DNA of 64,000 nucleotides from Algoriphagus litoralis (GTDB taxonomy: Bacteria > Bacteroidota > Bacteroidia > Cytophagales > Cyclobacteriaceae): positions 248,001 to 312,000 of the forward strand of contig NZ_QGOL01000008.1 in NCBI RefSeq assembly GCF_003259255.1. Direction: 5' to 3'. Below the pieces are notes generated by a model. That model had not been told where the DNA came from and did not search any database. It was given only the letters and a program-made list of their open reading frames with translations. The translations under genes were made by a program, and so were the position numbers. Numbering within the stretch: the first letter of the stretch is position 1; the number at the start of each line of letters is the position of its first letter. Shown here one piece after another: positions 34,538 to 44,237 of this stretch.

Positions 34538-35620
34538 TTATCGTTTTGCTCGTTTGGAAGATTTCACGTCCATAGATCCTGATCTACCCATGAAAGTCAT
34601 GGCAGTTCTGAATCCGATGTGGGCCTGTGCTACATCCTGGTACTCATATGTTCTGGTAGAGGTCTCTAAATAATGTGCGATATCTTTCCAGCTACCACCT
34701 CTTACAATCTTTCTTGGCTCATTTGGATCATTGTAAACTGGGTCCAAATCCCATGTGTCTACTCTGGATGTAGCCTTGTAAGCATCCATGACCCACTCTG
34801 CCACGTTGCCCGACATGTTATAAAGTCCAAATCCATTTGGCGCGAACACGTCTACCGGTGCAGTATAGGCAAAACCATCGTCAATGTAATTACCCCTGCC
34901 TGGTTTGAAGTTAGCCATTAAACAGCCTCTTTTATTCTTAAGATACGGACCTCCCCAAGGATATTTTGCAACATCTTTGCCCCCTTTGGCTGCATATTCC
35001 CATTCAGCTTCTGAAGGAAGTCGGAATGAAGGAGCATCAAATTCAGGTTCATCATTAGCTCTCAAGTGATAGGTTCTCCACTCACAATATTGCTGCGCCT
35101 GATCCCAAGTAATCCCGACTACAGGATAGTCATCGAATGCAGGATGATCAAAGTAGAATTCCATTAACGGATCTCCGTAGTGATAAGAAAAGCTGGTAGA
35201 CCACACGGTCGTATCAGGTCTTAATTCATCATAATTGAATGTAGGAGGTTCTTTTAAGGTAGTCGGAGTTCCTGTAGCCAGTTCTCCATTTTTTACAGCT
35301 TCCAAAAATTGTCTGTATTTGTTATTGGACACTTCGTATTTGTCCATGAAAAATTCAGAAATCGTAATTTGCTTATTCATCGCAGACTGCGTGTACGCGA
35401 TGTCTTCGTCAGATTGACCCATCCAAAACGTACCGGCCTTGACAGGAACCATATCAAATGGAAGGTTCTGCTGCCAACTTGCCCTTTTTGGCACTCCGGT
35501 TACTTCACCTCTTCTGTTTGCCTTATCACTCGCAGATCCTTTCTTATTAAAAAGCCCGCAACCCGGTAAGAGAGTTGCAATAGCTAGGCCCAAAGTAACA
35601 GGCACTAATCGGAGTTTCAT
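34538..35620 (-). CDS. gldK: T9SS ring lipoprotein GldK/PorK
   Basis: The protein (about 360 residues from the start at 35620; ATGs at 35632 and 35656 are in frame) has a lipobox, LLPGCG, after a hydrophobic signal. The body is a formylglycine-generating-enzyme-like fold (SUMF1): MVPVKAGTFWMGQSDEDIAYT, FRLPSEAEWEYAAKGG, GLYNMSGNVAEWVMDAY and KIVRGGSWKD. In PorK this fold is structural. It forms the ring with GldN at the outer membrane. It lies downstream of porP. Confidence 0.93.
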   Translation of the reverse strand: MKLRLVPVTLGLAIATLLPGCGLFNKKGSASDKANRRGEVTGVPKRASWQQNLPFDMVPVKAGTFWMGQSDEDIAYTQSAMNKQITISEFFMDKYEVSNNKYRQFLEAVKNGELATGTPTTLKEPPTFNYDELRPDTTVWSTSFSYHYGDPLMEFYFDHPAFDDYPVVGITWDQAQQYCEWRTYHLRANDEPEFDAPSFRLPSEAEWEYAAKGGKDVAKYPWGGPYLKNKRGCLMANFKPGRGNYIDDGFAYTAPVDVFAPNGFGLYNMSGNVAEWVMDAYKATSRVDTWDLDPVYNDPNEPRKIVRGGSWKDIAHYLETSTRTYEYQDVAQAHIGFRTAMTFMGRSGSMDVKSSKRAKR

Positions 35621-35798
35621 TTTTTTATACATAAATGACGTTTTTGAAATCATCAAATTTTTCTACTCGGGTAATCCTTTTAGGATTCGAAATTTAGGCG
35701 AATAAAGCGCAATAATGCAAATAACCTGCCAATAATAAACCTTTTAATAATCCAACCGTAATAAGTCAAAATCAAAGATTTTGCTCATTTATTTGGGC

Positions 35799-36779
35799 TC
35801 AAAACCTGAACCTGGGAGTTCTTTGAATTACGCGCTCTATTTCTCTACTGGATGTAGGCAGCAGATATCTTAGCATTAATTCATGACTGGTGGGGGACTT
35901 GGCTTCAAGTCCGCCGACAATCAAATCAAAGGCATATCCCAGTTTCAGCGAATTATCCCTCAATAAACTATATCCCAGAATCAAAGAAACCGATTCTTCT
36001 CCTCGATAAGCAATCCCACCGTTAATTTTATTCTGGTGTGTTGCCATAACGCTTACATCGTAGGAAAAATTATTAAATGAGACACTTTTGATAAGTAGAC
36101 TTGGTTCAATTCGTAATTGGCCAATAGGTCGAATTCGATAGCCAAACAAAAAATAGGAATGATTCTCTAACTGATTTGCGTAGGCACCATCACCAAAATC
36201 AAACGAAGGCTGGCCAAGATGTTTTGAACTGAGACCTAGGTAATAATTCCCTCTGTCATACAAAATCCCCGCACCAAAGTCCAAAGCTATTTGACCTTCT
36301 TTACCAGACTGAGGCAAACCTGGCTCTGGATTTACTACTACTATCTCACCATAATCCAAAGAGCTCGAGAATATGCCTAAATACCCTCCAAAACTTAGGG
36401 TGGCGCGATTTATTTTTTTGTGATAGCTGCCTTTAAGGTTTACTTCCAAGTTACCGGATGGCCCTATCTGATCATTGACTATCGAAAGTCCGTACCCAAT
36501 ACTTTTCGAATCCAATCTACCCTCTGCTGTGATCAGTTGGGTGACAGGAGCTCCTCCTTGACCGGATGAGGTGGTGTAATTTAACCATTGGGATCTATGG
36601 AGTGCCGAAAAACGGTATCCCCCGTCTTTCCCTGCAAATGCAGGATTGTAAAACATCCCATTGTACATGTATTGTGTAAACTGTGCATCCTGCTGGCCCT
36701 GCACTATGCTTACCACAAAAAACAGAATTAATGAAAATCCCAGCTTCAAAAAGTTATCTAATCGGGTTTTAGCAATCAT
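35799..36779 (-). CDS. porP: T9SS PorP/SprF family outer-membrane protein
   Basis: The 326-residue barrel protein carries a signal peptide (cleaved near VQGQQ). AQFTQYMYNGMFYNPAFAGKDG is the hallmark of the PorP/SprF family. It should form a 14-strand beta-barrel, ending in aromatic PRFRF. PorP-type proteins anchor or export T9SS substrates. As in the porPKLMN operon of Porphyromonas it lies directly upstream of gldK, but with a 142-base gap that could hold a separate promoter. Confidence 0.9.
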   Translation of the reverse strand: MIAKTRLDNFLKLGFSLILFFVVSIVQGQQDAQFTQYMYNGMFYNPAFAGKDGGYRFSALHRSQWLNYTTSSGQGGAPVTQLITAEGRLDSKSIGYGLSIVNDQIGPSGNLEVNLKGSYHKKINRATLSFGGYLGIFSSSLDYGEIVVVNPEPGLPQSGKEGQIALDFGAGILYDRGNYYLGLSSKHLGQPSFDFGDGAYANQLENHSYFLFGYRIRPIGQLRIEPSLLIKSVSFNNFSYDVSVMATHQNKINGGIAYRGEESVSLILGYSLLRDNSLKLGYAFDLIVGGLEAKSPTSHELMLRYLLPTSSREIERVIQRTPRFRF

Positions 36780-36853
36780 TTGACTATGGTCTATCCAATT
36801 TTAAACTAGTGTATGAATTTAAACTGAAAAACCACAGAAATTGATTATTAGAT

Positions 36854-37627
36854 TTACAAATTATTGGCCTTTTTGATATAAAGCTCCAATGCACCTGTCA
36901 TACTTGGGGCATTGGGCATAGGTGCTTCGATATCTAAAGTCAAACCCAAATCCCTCACGGCTTGTGCTGTGGTCGGGCCAAAAGCCGCAATTCTTGTATT
37001 GCCTTGGACGAAATCAGGGAAATTTTGTTTTAGGGATTTTATCCCTGACGGACTGAAAAACGCTAAAACATCATATTTCACATCTGCCAAATCAGACAAA
37101 TCCGCAGCAACAGTATGATAAATAATAGCCTCAGTGAAAGCTATCCCATGCTTTTCCATATATCCGGGAATATCATCTTTTCGGATATCTGAACAAGGGA
37201 AAAGATACTTTTCATTTTTATGCTTTTTGAAATAATCAAAAAGATCCTCTGCTGTCTTCTGGCCTACAAATAGTTTTCGCTTCCGAATGACAATATATTT
37301 TTGAAGGTAATGTGCGGTCTGATCTGAAATACAGAAGTACTTCATCTCTGCTGGCATTTCTATTTTGAAGTCTTTACAAATCGAAAAAAAATGATCAATT
37401 GCATTTCGACTGGTGAAAATGATAGCCGTATGTTTTAAAATATCGATTTTCTGCTTTCTGAATTCTTTTGGTGGCACAGGCTCCACTTTGATAAACTGCC
37501 TAAAATCGATTTTGATTTTATACTTCTCCGAAAGCTGTAGATAAGGAGAATTTACATCGGTCGGTTTAGGCTGGGAAACAAGAATACTCTTTACTGGCTT
37601 AAAGCGATCTTTGGGAGCTGCACTCAT
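36854..37627 (-). CDS. hemD: Uroporphyrinogen-III synthase
   Basis: The 257-residue protein has the two-domain HemD layout. IFTSRNAIDHFF near 68-80 and FFSPSGIKSLKQNFPDF near 191-207 are the twin family motifs, and RIAAFGPTTAQAVRDLG near 213-230 closes the second domain. The enzyme cyclises hydroxymethylbilane in heme synthesis. HemD families are poorly conserved, so activity here is inferred from the motifs. It is embedded between DUF4271 and porP in the T9SS-linked run. Confidence 0.85.
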   Translation of the reverse strand: MSAAPKDRFKPVKSILVSQPKPTDVNSPYLQLSEKYKIKIDFRQFIKVEPVPPKEFRKQKIDILKHTAIIFTSRNAIDHFFSICKDFKIEMPAEMKYFCISDQTAHYLQKYIVIRKRKLFVGQKTAEDLFDYFKKHKNEKYLFPCSDIRKDDIPGYMEKHGIAFTEAIIYHTVAADLSDLADVKYDVLAFFSPSGIKSLKQNFPDFVQGNTRIAAFGPTTAQAVRDLGLTLDIEAPMPNAPSMTGALELYIKKANNL

Positions 37628-37660
37628 GCTAGTTATTCCTTAATTTTAGGTTAATTTCCT

Positions 37661-38773
37661 TTACTGACCCAAATACAAAATCCATTTTGTCAGGATAAGA
37701 AAAGGTATCAATTCTGCGATGCAAAGGTAGGTAAATAAATGGTATTTCTTAAAATCAAGTCTATTCATCATTATCAGGAACAAACCCAGCATTCCGAAAA
37801 TATAGCCCCAAAAGAATCCAGGGATCAAAATCGTAAAGGCAGATTCAAGTCCCATGTAGTCGTTGACAACAAAATATCCGCCGATCAACAACAAAATCGA
37901 ACAGCCAAAAACAATCAAACGCAATAAATAGAAGAAGTGGGAAAATTCAGCTTTGCCTAAATCAAATAAATAAGCAATCAATCGAATACCGATAAACTTC
38001 AAAATCATCAAAAATAGAATCCCTAATACTCCCAGAAACCAAGTCAATGTAAGTGAAGAGTAATCGATACCTATCCAAGTTTCCAGCCAGTCTTTTTTGA
38101 ATACTACCAAACTCAACACCGCCAGTTCGGAGATCATCATTCCTACAATCAGGAGATAGAAAAGAATATCAAAGGAGAAGAATTTCTGCAAATTCCCACT
38201 TTCAGAAAAATCCTCAGCGCTGATCACCGCCAGGGGCTGTACCATTACCGCCAGCAAGTATGGGTAGGCCAGTTTGTACAAAGAAAGAAAAAACAAAGTC
38301 AAAAGAAATGCAGTCACATAAAAATCCTTCACAGGTTGAGAAACAAATCGCTCATTCGTAGCCAATTCCCCAGCAGGTGGGATAGCATCATTTGGTTCAT
38401 TTCTTCCTAGTACTTTTTTGACCACAGGATAGCCCGATCCCAGATTGGGATTGACGACGGTGAAGGTCACACTGTCCTTTCCAAATTCAGATCTTAATTC
38501 AGCCACACTCTGATAGATCAAGGTATCCGTCAGCGTCAATTGCCAGAGTTTTTCATCAATAAATACGGTGGATTGGGAAGGTAAGTGGATTTGGACCAAG
38601 GCCCGGGGGAAGGAAATCAAGTCAAGTTCGAGTTCTACCTGATTATTTGTCCCAAACCAAGATTCCTCCCTCGCAGACTGCCACTTCCCTTCGTAATTTT
38701 CCAATACCTGAGCTTCCAGCTTAGGTGTCGCCAGAATCCACACAAATAGGAAAAGAAAAGGTAGTTTAGACAT
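37661..38773 (-). CDS. DUF4271 membrane protein with signal peptide and periplasmic N-domain
   Basis: I start at 38773 (MSKLPFLFLFVWILATP, a signal peptide). The frame extends to 39025 but only inside the upstream barrel gene. The 370-residue protein has about 185 residues of beta-rich extracytoplasmic sequence, including a WQSAREESWFGTNN segment, then about seven membrane helices of DUF4271 type (about 190-365). Its function is unknown. DUF4271 is a Bacteroidota family often found beside hemD. It lies 33 bases upstream of hemD and 14 bases after the Omp85-like stop codon. Confidence 0.78.
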   Translation of the reverse strand: MSKLPFLFLFVWILATPKLEAQVLENYEGKWQSAREESWFGTNNQVELELDLISFPRALVQIHLPSQSTVFIDEKLWQLTLTDTLIYQSVAELRSEFGKDSVTFTVVNPNLGSGYPVVKKVLGRNEPNDAIPPAGELATNERFVSQPVKDFYVTAFLLTLFFLSLYKLAYPYLLAVMVQPLAVISAEDFSESGNLQKFFSFDILFYLLIVGMMISELAVLSLVVFKKDWLETWIGIDYSSLTLTWFLGVLGILFLMILKFIGIRLIAYLFDLGKAEFSHFFYLLRLIVFGCSILLLIGGYFVVNDYMGLESAFTILIPGFFWGYIFGMLGLFLIMMNRLDFKKYHLFTYLCIAELIPFLILTKWILYLGQ

Positions 38774-38786
38774 GAATTTTTTTACA

Positions 38787-40487
38787 CTAAAATCTGGCCA
38801 GATATCCAAAATGAATTCTGGAATAAGAAAATGACAAAGGCTGCGTGGAGGATTTGCCCAACGCAAATACAAAACTGAATAATCCTCCGTCAGTGTCCAA
38901 ATTGATCCCAGTGCCAAATGAAAATGGATAGTCAATTTCTCGATTGGAATAGGGATTTTCCAGAATACCAGCATCCCCAAAAAGGAGCAAATATGAGTTT
39001 TGATCAAAATACAAGCGTTGTTCAAAATTCATATACCCAAAACTCTTTGCAAAGAAATTTTTCTCATTGAATCCTCGGATACTCTTTAGTCCCCCAAATC
39101 GGTATAGTTCATTAAAAAACAGGTTCTGATTTTCAATAAATCCACCGACTCCACGAATCCACATTCCCCATCCGGGACGAATTAAAAAATGCTTTTCTCC
39201 CGAAAACCATCCCTGGTATTGCGGAGTTGATTCTTCTAAATCTGCGTACAAGGCTTCAGGAAGTCCAGTATTCTGAAGAATTCGCTTGTTGCCCAGCGAA
39301 AAAGTCCCCTGAAGCCTCACCCCTCTTCTTGGGTTTATCGGAGAATCCAGCCTATCCCAATCGATCCCCAATCCGTATTGATTCCACCGGTAATCGATAG
39401 ATGCCGGCAACTCACCCGAAGGAGAAAGTCCATCGGTTGAGATCAGATCACCCGCCTGTCTTTTGGTAAAAAAATTCAGATATCCCGGGTCGGAGACCCT
39501 GTAGCCAAAGTCAAGTTCTACCGTGCGATTTACAAAACTTGAGTCCTGCTTCAATAAAGAAAACCCAATGGATATATCCAGAGGTGAACGGAAAACAAAT
39601 GATTCCTTGGCTCTGATGTCAAGCGATTGGGACTGAATATTAAGACGCTGCCAGTTCAAAGAAAAATCTCTACCCTTACCCCCCAGATGAAAAAGGCGTA
39701 AATCGACCTCTCCGGTGACCAACACTCTGCCAGGTTCATTTTCATTAGGCAATAGTCCAATGACTCCATCAAAAACATTGACCCGTCGATCTTGAAGTGC
39801 AAAAACTGGTTTGGCCTGCCGAGTTTGAAACAGCAATTCGGGACTTCCCGCCAACGTGAAATAAGGAGATCTGCGGAGGGATTGAGCGGCTTTTTCCAAG
39901 TCAAGCTGGGAGAAAAATTCTCCGGGGACCAACCCTGAAAGTTGCTGAAGGTATTGGACTTTAGTTTTGCTGTTACCAACGATTCCTATGCTGTCCCAGG
40001 TGATCCTTGGTCCGCTATCGAAAACAATTACACCGGAAATCAAGCTATCGTTAAATGAAAGACTGTCCAGGTTCAGGCTTGCAAAAGGGAACCCACGGTT
40101 TTCGGCATAAGTCAAGGCTTTATTCATCCACAGGTAGGGTTCCGAATACCCGAGACCAGGCTTTCCCAAAGCTTTAATTAATTCCTCAGGAAGGCTATCT
40201 GAATTTACCTCCTCCCAAGCGAATAGCCTTCCAAACTCCCACAAAAAAACAGTGGTATCGACTAATTCACGTTCTTGAAAAAATCCCTCCAAATACCCTT
40301 GTGAATGAAAAATTGCGGAAAGTGAATCCAACAGTTGTGTAACCCTCGTAGTGTCTGAATAGTGTTGAATTATTCCTTTTTCAGAATTAGGAGAAAGTCT
40401 CCATTGCACGCGATATACGGCCTGTCCCAGACAAAGAACTTGCCCAAATAGGAGCCAACAAACCAGCGTCAACAAAAGCGACTTCAA
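38787..40487 (-). CDS. Omp85/BamA-TamA-like outer-membrane protein
   Basis: The 566-residue protein has a signal peptide (cleaved near residue 20), one or two POTRA-like units at about 40-235 (GIVGNSKTKVQYLQQLSGLVPGEFFSQLDLEKAAQSLRRS) and a C-terminal barrel. The lid-loop motif is FGGLKSIRGFNEKNFF, near 475, equal to the VRGF motif of Omp85 proteins. The last residue is Phe (HFGYLARF), a beta-signal. It is shorter than BamA (about 800), so it is more like a TamA/ShlB-type translocase. It starts the minus-strand run toward DUF4271, hemD and porP-gldKLMN. Confidence 0.8.
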   Translation of the reverse strand: MKSLLLTLVCWLLFGQVLCLGQAVYRVQWRLSPNSEKGIIQHYSDTTRVTQLLDSLSAIFHSQGYLEGFFQERELVDTTVFLWEFGRLFAWEEVNSDSLPEELIKALGKPGLGYSEPYLWMNKALTYAENRGFPFASLNLDSLSFNDSLISGVIVFDSGPRITWDSIGIVGNSKTKVQYLQQLSGLVPGEFFSQLDLEKAAQSLRRSPYFTLAGSPELLFQTRQAKPVFALQDRRVNVFDGVIGLLPNENEPGRVLVTGEVDLRLFHLGGKGRDFSLNWQRLNIQSQSLDIRAKESFVFRSPLDISIGFSLLKQDSSFVNRTVELDFGYRVSDPGYLNFFTKRQAGDLISTDGLSPSGELPASIDYRWNQYGLGIDWDRLDSPINPRRGVRLQGTFSLGNKRILQNTGLPEALYADLEESTPQYQGWFSGEKHFLIRPGWGMWIRGVGGFIENQNLFFNELYRFGGLKSIRGFNEKNFFAKSFGYMNFEQRLYFDQNSYLLLFGDAGILENPYSNREIDYPFSFGTGINLDTDGGLFSFVFALGKSSTQPLSFSYSRIHFGYLARF

Positions 40488-40532
40488 CGTGCTATACAGG
40501 ATTGATTATATTCGCAAGTTAATTGAATTCAC

Positions 40533-41654
40533 TTGGCAGGCATCTACATTCACATCCCCTTTTGCAGGCAGGCATGCCATTACTGTGACTTCCATTTTAC
40601 CACAAATTTGTCCCACGTAGATGAAATGGTCCAATCCATCGGCAGGGAGCTGGAGCTACGAAGCAAATTTCTGGAAAATCAGCCAGTCGAAACTATCTAT
40701 TTTGGTGGTGGCACACCCTCCTTGCTGACAAGTAAACAGCTGGATTTTCTCTTGAGAAAAATTAGGGAAAATTTTGGATCAGACTGGAAAGAAGTTACGC
40801 TTGAGGCCAATCCGGACGACCTTTCTGCCGAAAGCTTAGAAAATTGGAAGTCTTTAGGAATTGACCGATTGAGCTTGGGGATCCAGAGTTTTCAGGAAAG
40901 TGTCCTTAAGTTCTATAACAGAGCTCACACATCTGCTGAGGCATTGGAGGCGATTTCAAGAGGAAGGGCTGCGGGATTCGAAAAGTTTTCAATTGACCTG
41001 ATCTACGGTTTTCCACATCAGGACCATACGATTTGGAAAAATGATCTGGAAGAGGCGATTCGGCAGGAACCTGGACATATTTCTGCCTATTCACTGACTG
41101 TGGAGCCAAAAACTGCCTTGGGTAAATGGACCGAAAAGGGAAAATTCTTTCCCGCGGAGGATGAATTTGTGGCAGAGCAATTTGAATGGCTGCAAGCCAG
41201 GTCTGAAAAAGCCGGATATGTCCAATACGAGATATCGAATTTTGGCAAACCCGGGCAATTTGCCCTTCATAACACCAACTACTGGAAGGGAGTCCCTTAT
41301 CTGGGTCTTGGTCCCAGCGCCCATTCCTATGATGGAAAAAACCGTGGCCAGAACCCAGCGTCCAATTCCCGCTTTCTTAGGGCAATTGGGGCAGACCAGA
41401 TTCCTTTTGAAGCTGAATTTTTATCACTAAGCGATCAGATCAATGACCGAATTTTGACTGGACTGCGGACGATTTGGGGAATATCACCTGAGGAGATCCG
41501 CGTAGACTTTGGGGTTGATCTTTTGCAAAGCAAGGAAAACGAAGTGGAGAAATTAGCCGGCCGGGGTTGGCTGATATGGGATGGCAAAACCCTATCTTTG
41601 AGCAAATCGGGAATGCTACTCGCTGATAGTATCGCTGCCGAATTGTTCATTTGA
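40533..41654 (+). CDS. hemW: Radical SAM heme chaperone HemW
   Basis: The 373-residue protein opens at a TTG codon; an in-frame TGA at 40524 excludes any upstream start. The 4Fe-4S motif CRQACHYC (C11, C15, C18) follows GIYIHIPF. YFGGGTPSLL and LSLGIQSFQE are further radical SAM motifs. HemW inserts heme into respiratory proteins and was long annotated as HemN-like. It lacks the CxxxCxxCxC of true HemN. It is divergent from the Omp85-like gene across 45 bases, so their promoters overlap. Confidence 0.93.
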   Translation: MAGIYIHIPFCRQACHYCDFHFTTNLSHVDEMVQSIGRELELRSKFLENQPVETIYFGGGTPSLLTSKQLDFLLRKIRENFGSDWKEVTLEANPDDLSAESLENWKSLGIDRLSLGIQSFQESVLKFYNRAHTSAEALEAISRGRAAGFEKFSIDLIYGFPHQDHTIWKNDLEEAIRQEPGHISAYSLTVEPKTALGKWTEKGKFFPAEDEFVAEQFEWLQARSEKAGYVQYEISNFGKPGQFALHNTNYWKGVPYLGLGPSAHSYDGKNRGQNPASNSRFLRAIGADQIPFEAEFLSLSDQINDRILTGLRTIWGISPEEIRVDFGVDLLQSKENEVEKLAGRGWLIWDGKTLSLSKSGMLLADSIAAELFI

Positions 41655-41729
41655 CTCTTTTGAATCAAACTCATTCATGGATCCTGCATCAGGTTATAGG
41701 CGGAACCTTGGAAAACAGCTAAATCACAA

Positions 41730-42041
41730 ATGAAATACGAATTCAATTCCGGAAGAAAAAAAGAAGCTGCCCCACTGGAGGCTGCCTTTAACGAATTACT
41801 CAAAGCATATCGTCTGGAGGATAAATTCAAAGAAAAGCAATTGATCAGCTCTTGGGGCGAAATAGTGGGGAAGACGATTTCGGATCGGACTACCTCGGTA
41901 TTTATCCGCGAAAAAAAGCTTTTTGTGAAACTTTCTTCCGGACCTGTCAAAAAAGAACTGATGCTTCATCGAACCAAAGTTTTGGCATTAATCGAGGAAA
42001 AAGTAGGCAGTGGCGTGGTGACGGAATTGATTTGTATTTGA
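41730..42041 (+). CDS. DUF721/DciA-like protein
   Basis: The 103-residue protein shows the DUF721 core LISSWGEIVGKTISDRTTSVFIREKKLFVKLSS, with the C-terminal ALIEEKVGSGVVTELICI. DUF721 includes DciA, the helicase loader of many bacteria, but the Bacteroidota members are short and untested. The N-terminal basic segment EFNSGRKKEAAPLEAAF suggests nucleic acid or protein contact. It lies between hemW and the phosphatase gene. Confidence 0.78.
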   Translation: MKYEFNSGRKKEAAPLEAAFNELLKAYRLEDKFKEKQLISSWGEIVGKTISDRTTSVFIREKKLFVKLSSGPVKKELMLHRTKVLALIEEKVGSGVVTELICI

Positions 42042-42137
42042 TTTCATTTTGACAATTTTTAACTAGGCATCTGCCACCGAATTATCCCAATCCCAAGAGG
42101 ATTACATCAGTTTCAGTATTATTGCGATAGCATTCCG

Positions 42138-44198
42138 ATGGTCAAACTACCTTCCATTCATATCGGCAAACTCAGCCTGTTACTCGCCATCTTGGTATGG
42201 TTGGCTTTGCTGTTTGTGGATTTGGTCCGACTCTTTGGAATGGTCAATGAAATCGATTCGGGAATCTCTGATGAAATTACCTGGATTCTTGAGATTCTGT
42301 TTTTCTTTACCCTGTATGGATTTTACAGCTATTCGATCGGCAAAAACATCCAGAGTGACTTTTTGAATCTCCTCTGGCGAGGAGCGTCTACGGGAATTTT
42401 TGCTACGGGTGTCGCTATCCTGATCGAGTTGTTCTACTTTTCCTTAGGAGACAGCAAGCTTGGTTCGGAGCCTTTTCTCAAGAATTTTTTCTACCATGTC
42501 AATTTTGCGCTTACCACGATTTTCCTGATTTCTTCTGCGCTGCTATGGAAGCATCTGATCCTTTATCAGAAAAGCAAACAAGTGGTAAAACAATGGCAAG
42601 CCTTTGAGTTTGCCATGTTGGTGGCGATGTTTTTTGTTTTTTTCAACAAAAACAATTTCGATTACAGCTTTTTCTTCGGGATGGTGATCCTGCTGGTGAT
42701 TTCTGCCGTGCTTTCGGGCAATTTGAAATGGATCCCCTACCTGACCTTCAAGGAAAAATGGAAATCCCTACTCTTTCTGTTTCTAATCCTGATTTGCCTG
42801 GGGTATTTATTCCGCAGGTTTATGGCCTATTCGGAGGCGGAGACCTATCAGGTAAATCTGACGGATAACCTTTTCCTGATGGCTCTATTCGGCTTTATTT
42901 TTATTTATGCCATTTTCAGTTTTTTGGTTACGCTATTCAACCTCCCCACCTCATCAGTTTTTGAGCAAAAGCTAACGGAGGCGATCAATTTCCAGCGGCT
43001 AAGTCAGTCCATCCAGCCAGGAGAAAATGAAGAGCAGGTTTTGGACATTTTGCTGGACAGCTGCATGAGTGCCTCTTATTCTGATGCTGCTTGGATTGAA
43101 ATCAATTCCGAAGAACAAAAAATCGGTACAAATCAACTCCGATTTCTGGATGAAGCCGCAAAGGAAGAGCTCTCAGAATTGATCAAAAATCAAAAGGCTG
43201 CTACAGACTGGGCCTCCTCAGACCAACCGGAGACGCTGCAATCGCTCACACTCAGACTGAGCCATGCCCGGTTTGAATCAATCATGCTGGTTCCTTTGGT
43301 GATTAACAAAACTGCGATCGGAAGGATGGTCTTGTGTAAGGAAGTAAGGGATGGGTTCAATAAAGAGATGGTGAATATCGTGACTACATTCGTCAGGCAA
43401 GCATGCATAGCCGTAGAAAACCACCGGCTACTCAATCAAGCCATCCAAAACGAACGCTATCAGGAAGAGCTAAAAATTGCCCAGCGTGTCCAGAAGGCAC
43501 TGTTGCCTACTAAACTGGACCATCCGGATTCATTCAGCATCTGTGCCTTCTCCAAAGCTGCCGACGAGGTCGGTGGGGACTACTATGACACCTATCAGCT
43601 GGATGAAAACCGCTATGTTCTCATCATCGGGGATGTCTCGGGCAAAGGAACCTCCGCTGCCTTTCATATGTCCCAGATGAAGGGGATATTTCAAAGCCTG
43701 ATTCAGCTCAACCTCAGCCCCGCTCAATTCATGATCAAGGCTAATTCTGCGCTGAGCAAATGCCTAGGCAAAAATCATTTCATCACCGCTTCCATTTTCC
43801 TGATCAATATCGCCGAAAAGAAAATCTGCCATTCACGTGCGGGACATATCCCGACCCTTTTCTACCAAGCTGGAACATCAAAATCCGAGTTTATGCTTTT
43901 TGACGGACTGGGTTTGGGCATTTTAAGAAACAAGCAGTATGAAAATCACGTTCAGGAGAAAACATTCAGCTTTGAGACTGGAGACCTTCTGGTCTTAATC
44001 ACTGATGGAATCGTGGAAGCCAAAAACCAAAAGGGTCAGCAATTTGGCTTTGAACGCATCAGGAGCTTGGTCGAAATTCACCATGACAAAAGCCCAGCTG
44101 AAATTCAAAACCAACTTATTGATTCCCTCCACCTTTTTGTGGGTGGTGATCGTATGATAGATGATGACTACTCCATGATGGTAGTGAAATTCAACTAA
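42138..44198 (+). CDS. Membrane-bound SpoIIE/RsbU-type PP2C phosphatase with GAF domain
   Basis: The 686-residue protein has about eight hydrophobic helices (12-285), a GAF-like sensor (about 290-435, MVNIVTTFVRQACIAVENHRLL at its end), a linker helix (EELKIAQRVQKALLP) and a PP2C domain. The PP2C metal motifs are DEVGGDYYD near 475, GDVSGKGTSAAF near 502, LLVLITDGIVEA near 618 and DDDYSMMVVKF at the end. RsbU/SpoIIE phosphatases dephosphorylate STAS anti-anti-sigma factors. The following STAS and kinase genes form a complete partner-switching cassette. Confidence 0.92.
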   Translation: MVKLPSIHIGKLSLLLAILVWLALLFVDLVRLFGMVNEIDSGISDEITWILEILFFFTLYGFYSYSIGKNIQSDFLNLLWRGASTGIFATGVAILIELFYFSLGDSKLGSEPFLKNFFYHVNFALTTIFLISSALLWKHLILYQKSKQVVKQWQAFEFAMLVAMFFVFFNKNNFDYSFFFGMVILLVISAVLSGNLKWIPYLTFKEKWKSLLFLFLILICLGYLFRRFMAYSEAETYQVNLTDNLFLMALFGFIFIYAIFSFLVTLFNLPTSSVFEQKLTEAINFQRLSQSIQPGENEEQVLDILLDSCMSASYSDAAWIEINSEEQKIGTNQLRFLDEAAKEELSELIKNQKAATDWASSDQPETLQSLTLRLSHARFESIMLVPLVINKTAIGRMVLCKEVRDGFNKEMVNIVTTFVRQACIAVENHRLLNQAIQNERYQEELKIAQRVQKALLPTKLDHPDSFSICAFSKAADEVGGDYYDTYQLDENRYVLIIGDVSGKGTSAAFHMSQMKGIFQSLIQLNLSPAQFMIKANSALSKCLGKNHFITASIFLINIAEKKICHSRAGHIPTLFYQAGTSKSEFMLFDGLGLGILRNKQYENHVQEKTFSFETGDLLVLITDGIVEAKNQKGQQFGFERIRSLVEIHHDKSPAEIQNQLIDSLHLFVGGDRMIDDDYSMMVVKFN

Positions 44199-44237
44199 AA
44201 AAAAATAGTAACATACCCTATAAAGAAACCGTAAGCC

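Noticed and set aside
40559-40577. Copy of the CCTGCCTACCGCAGGCAGG repeat at the start of hemW
   Set aside because: GCAGGCAGGCA here encodes the conserved cysteine motif of HemW; the palindrome is not present.
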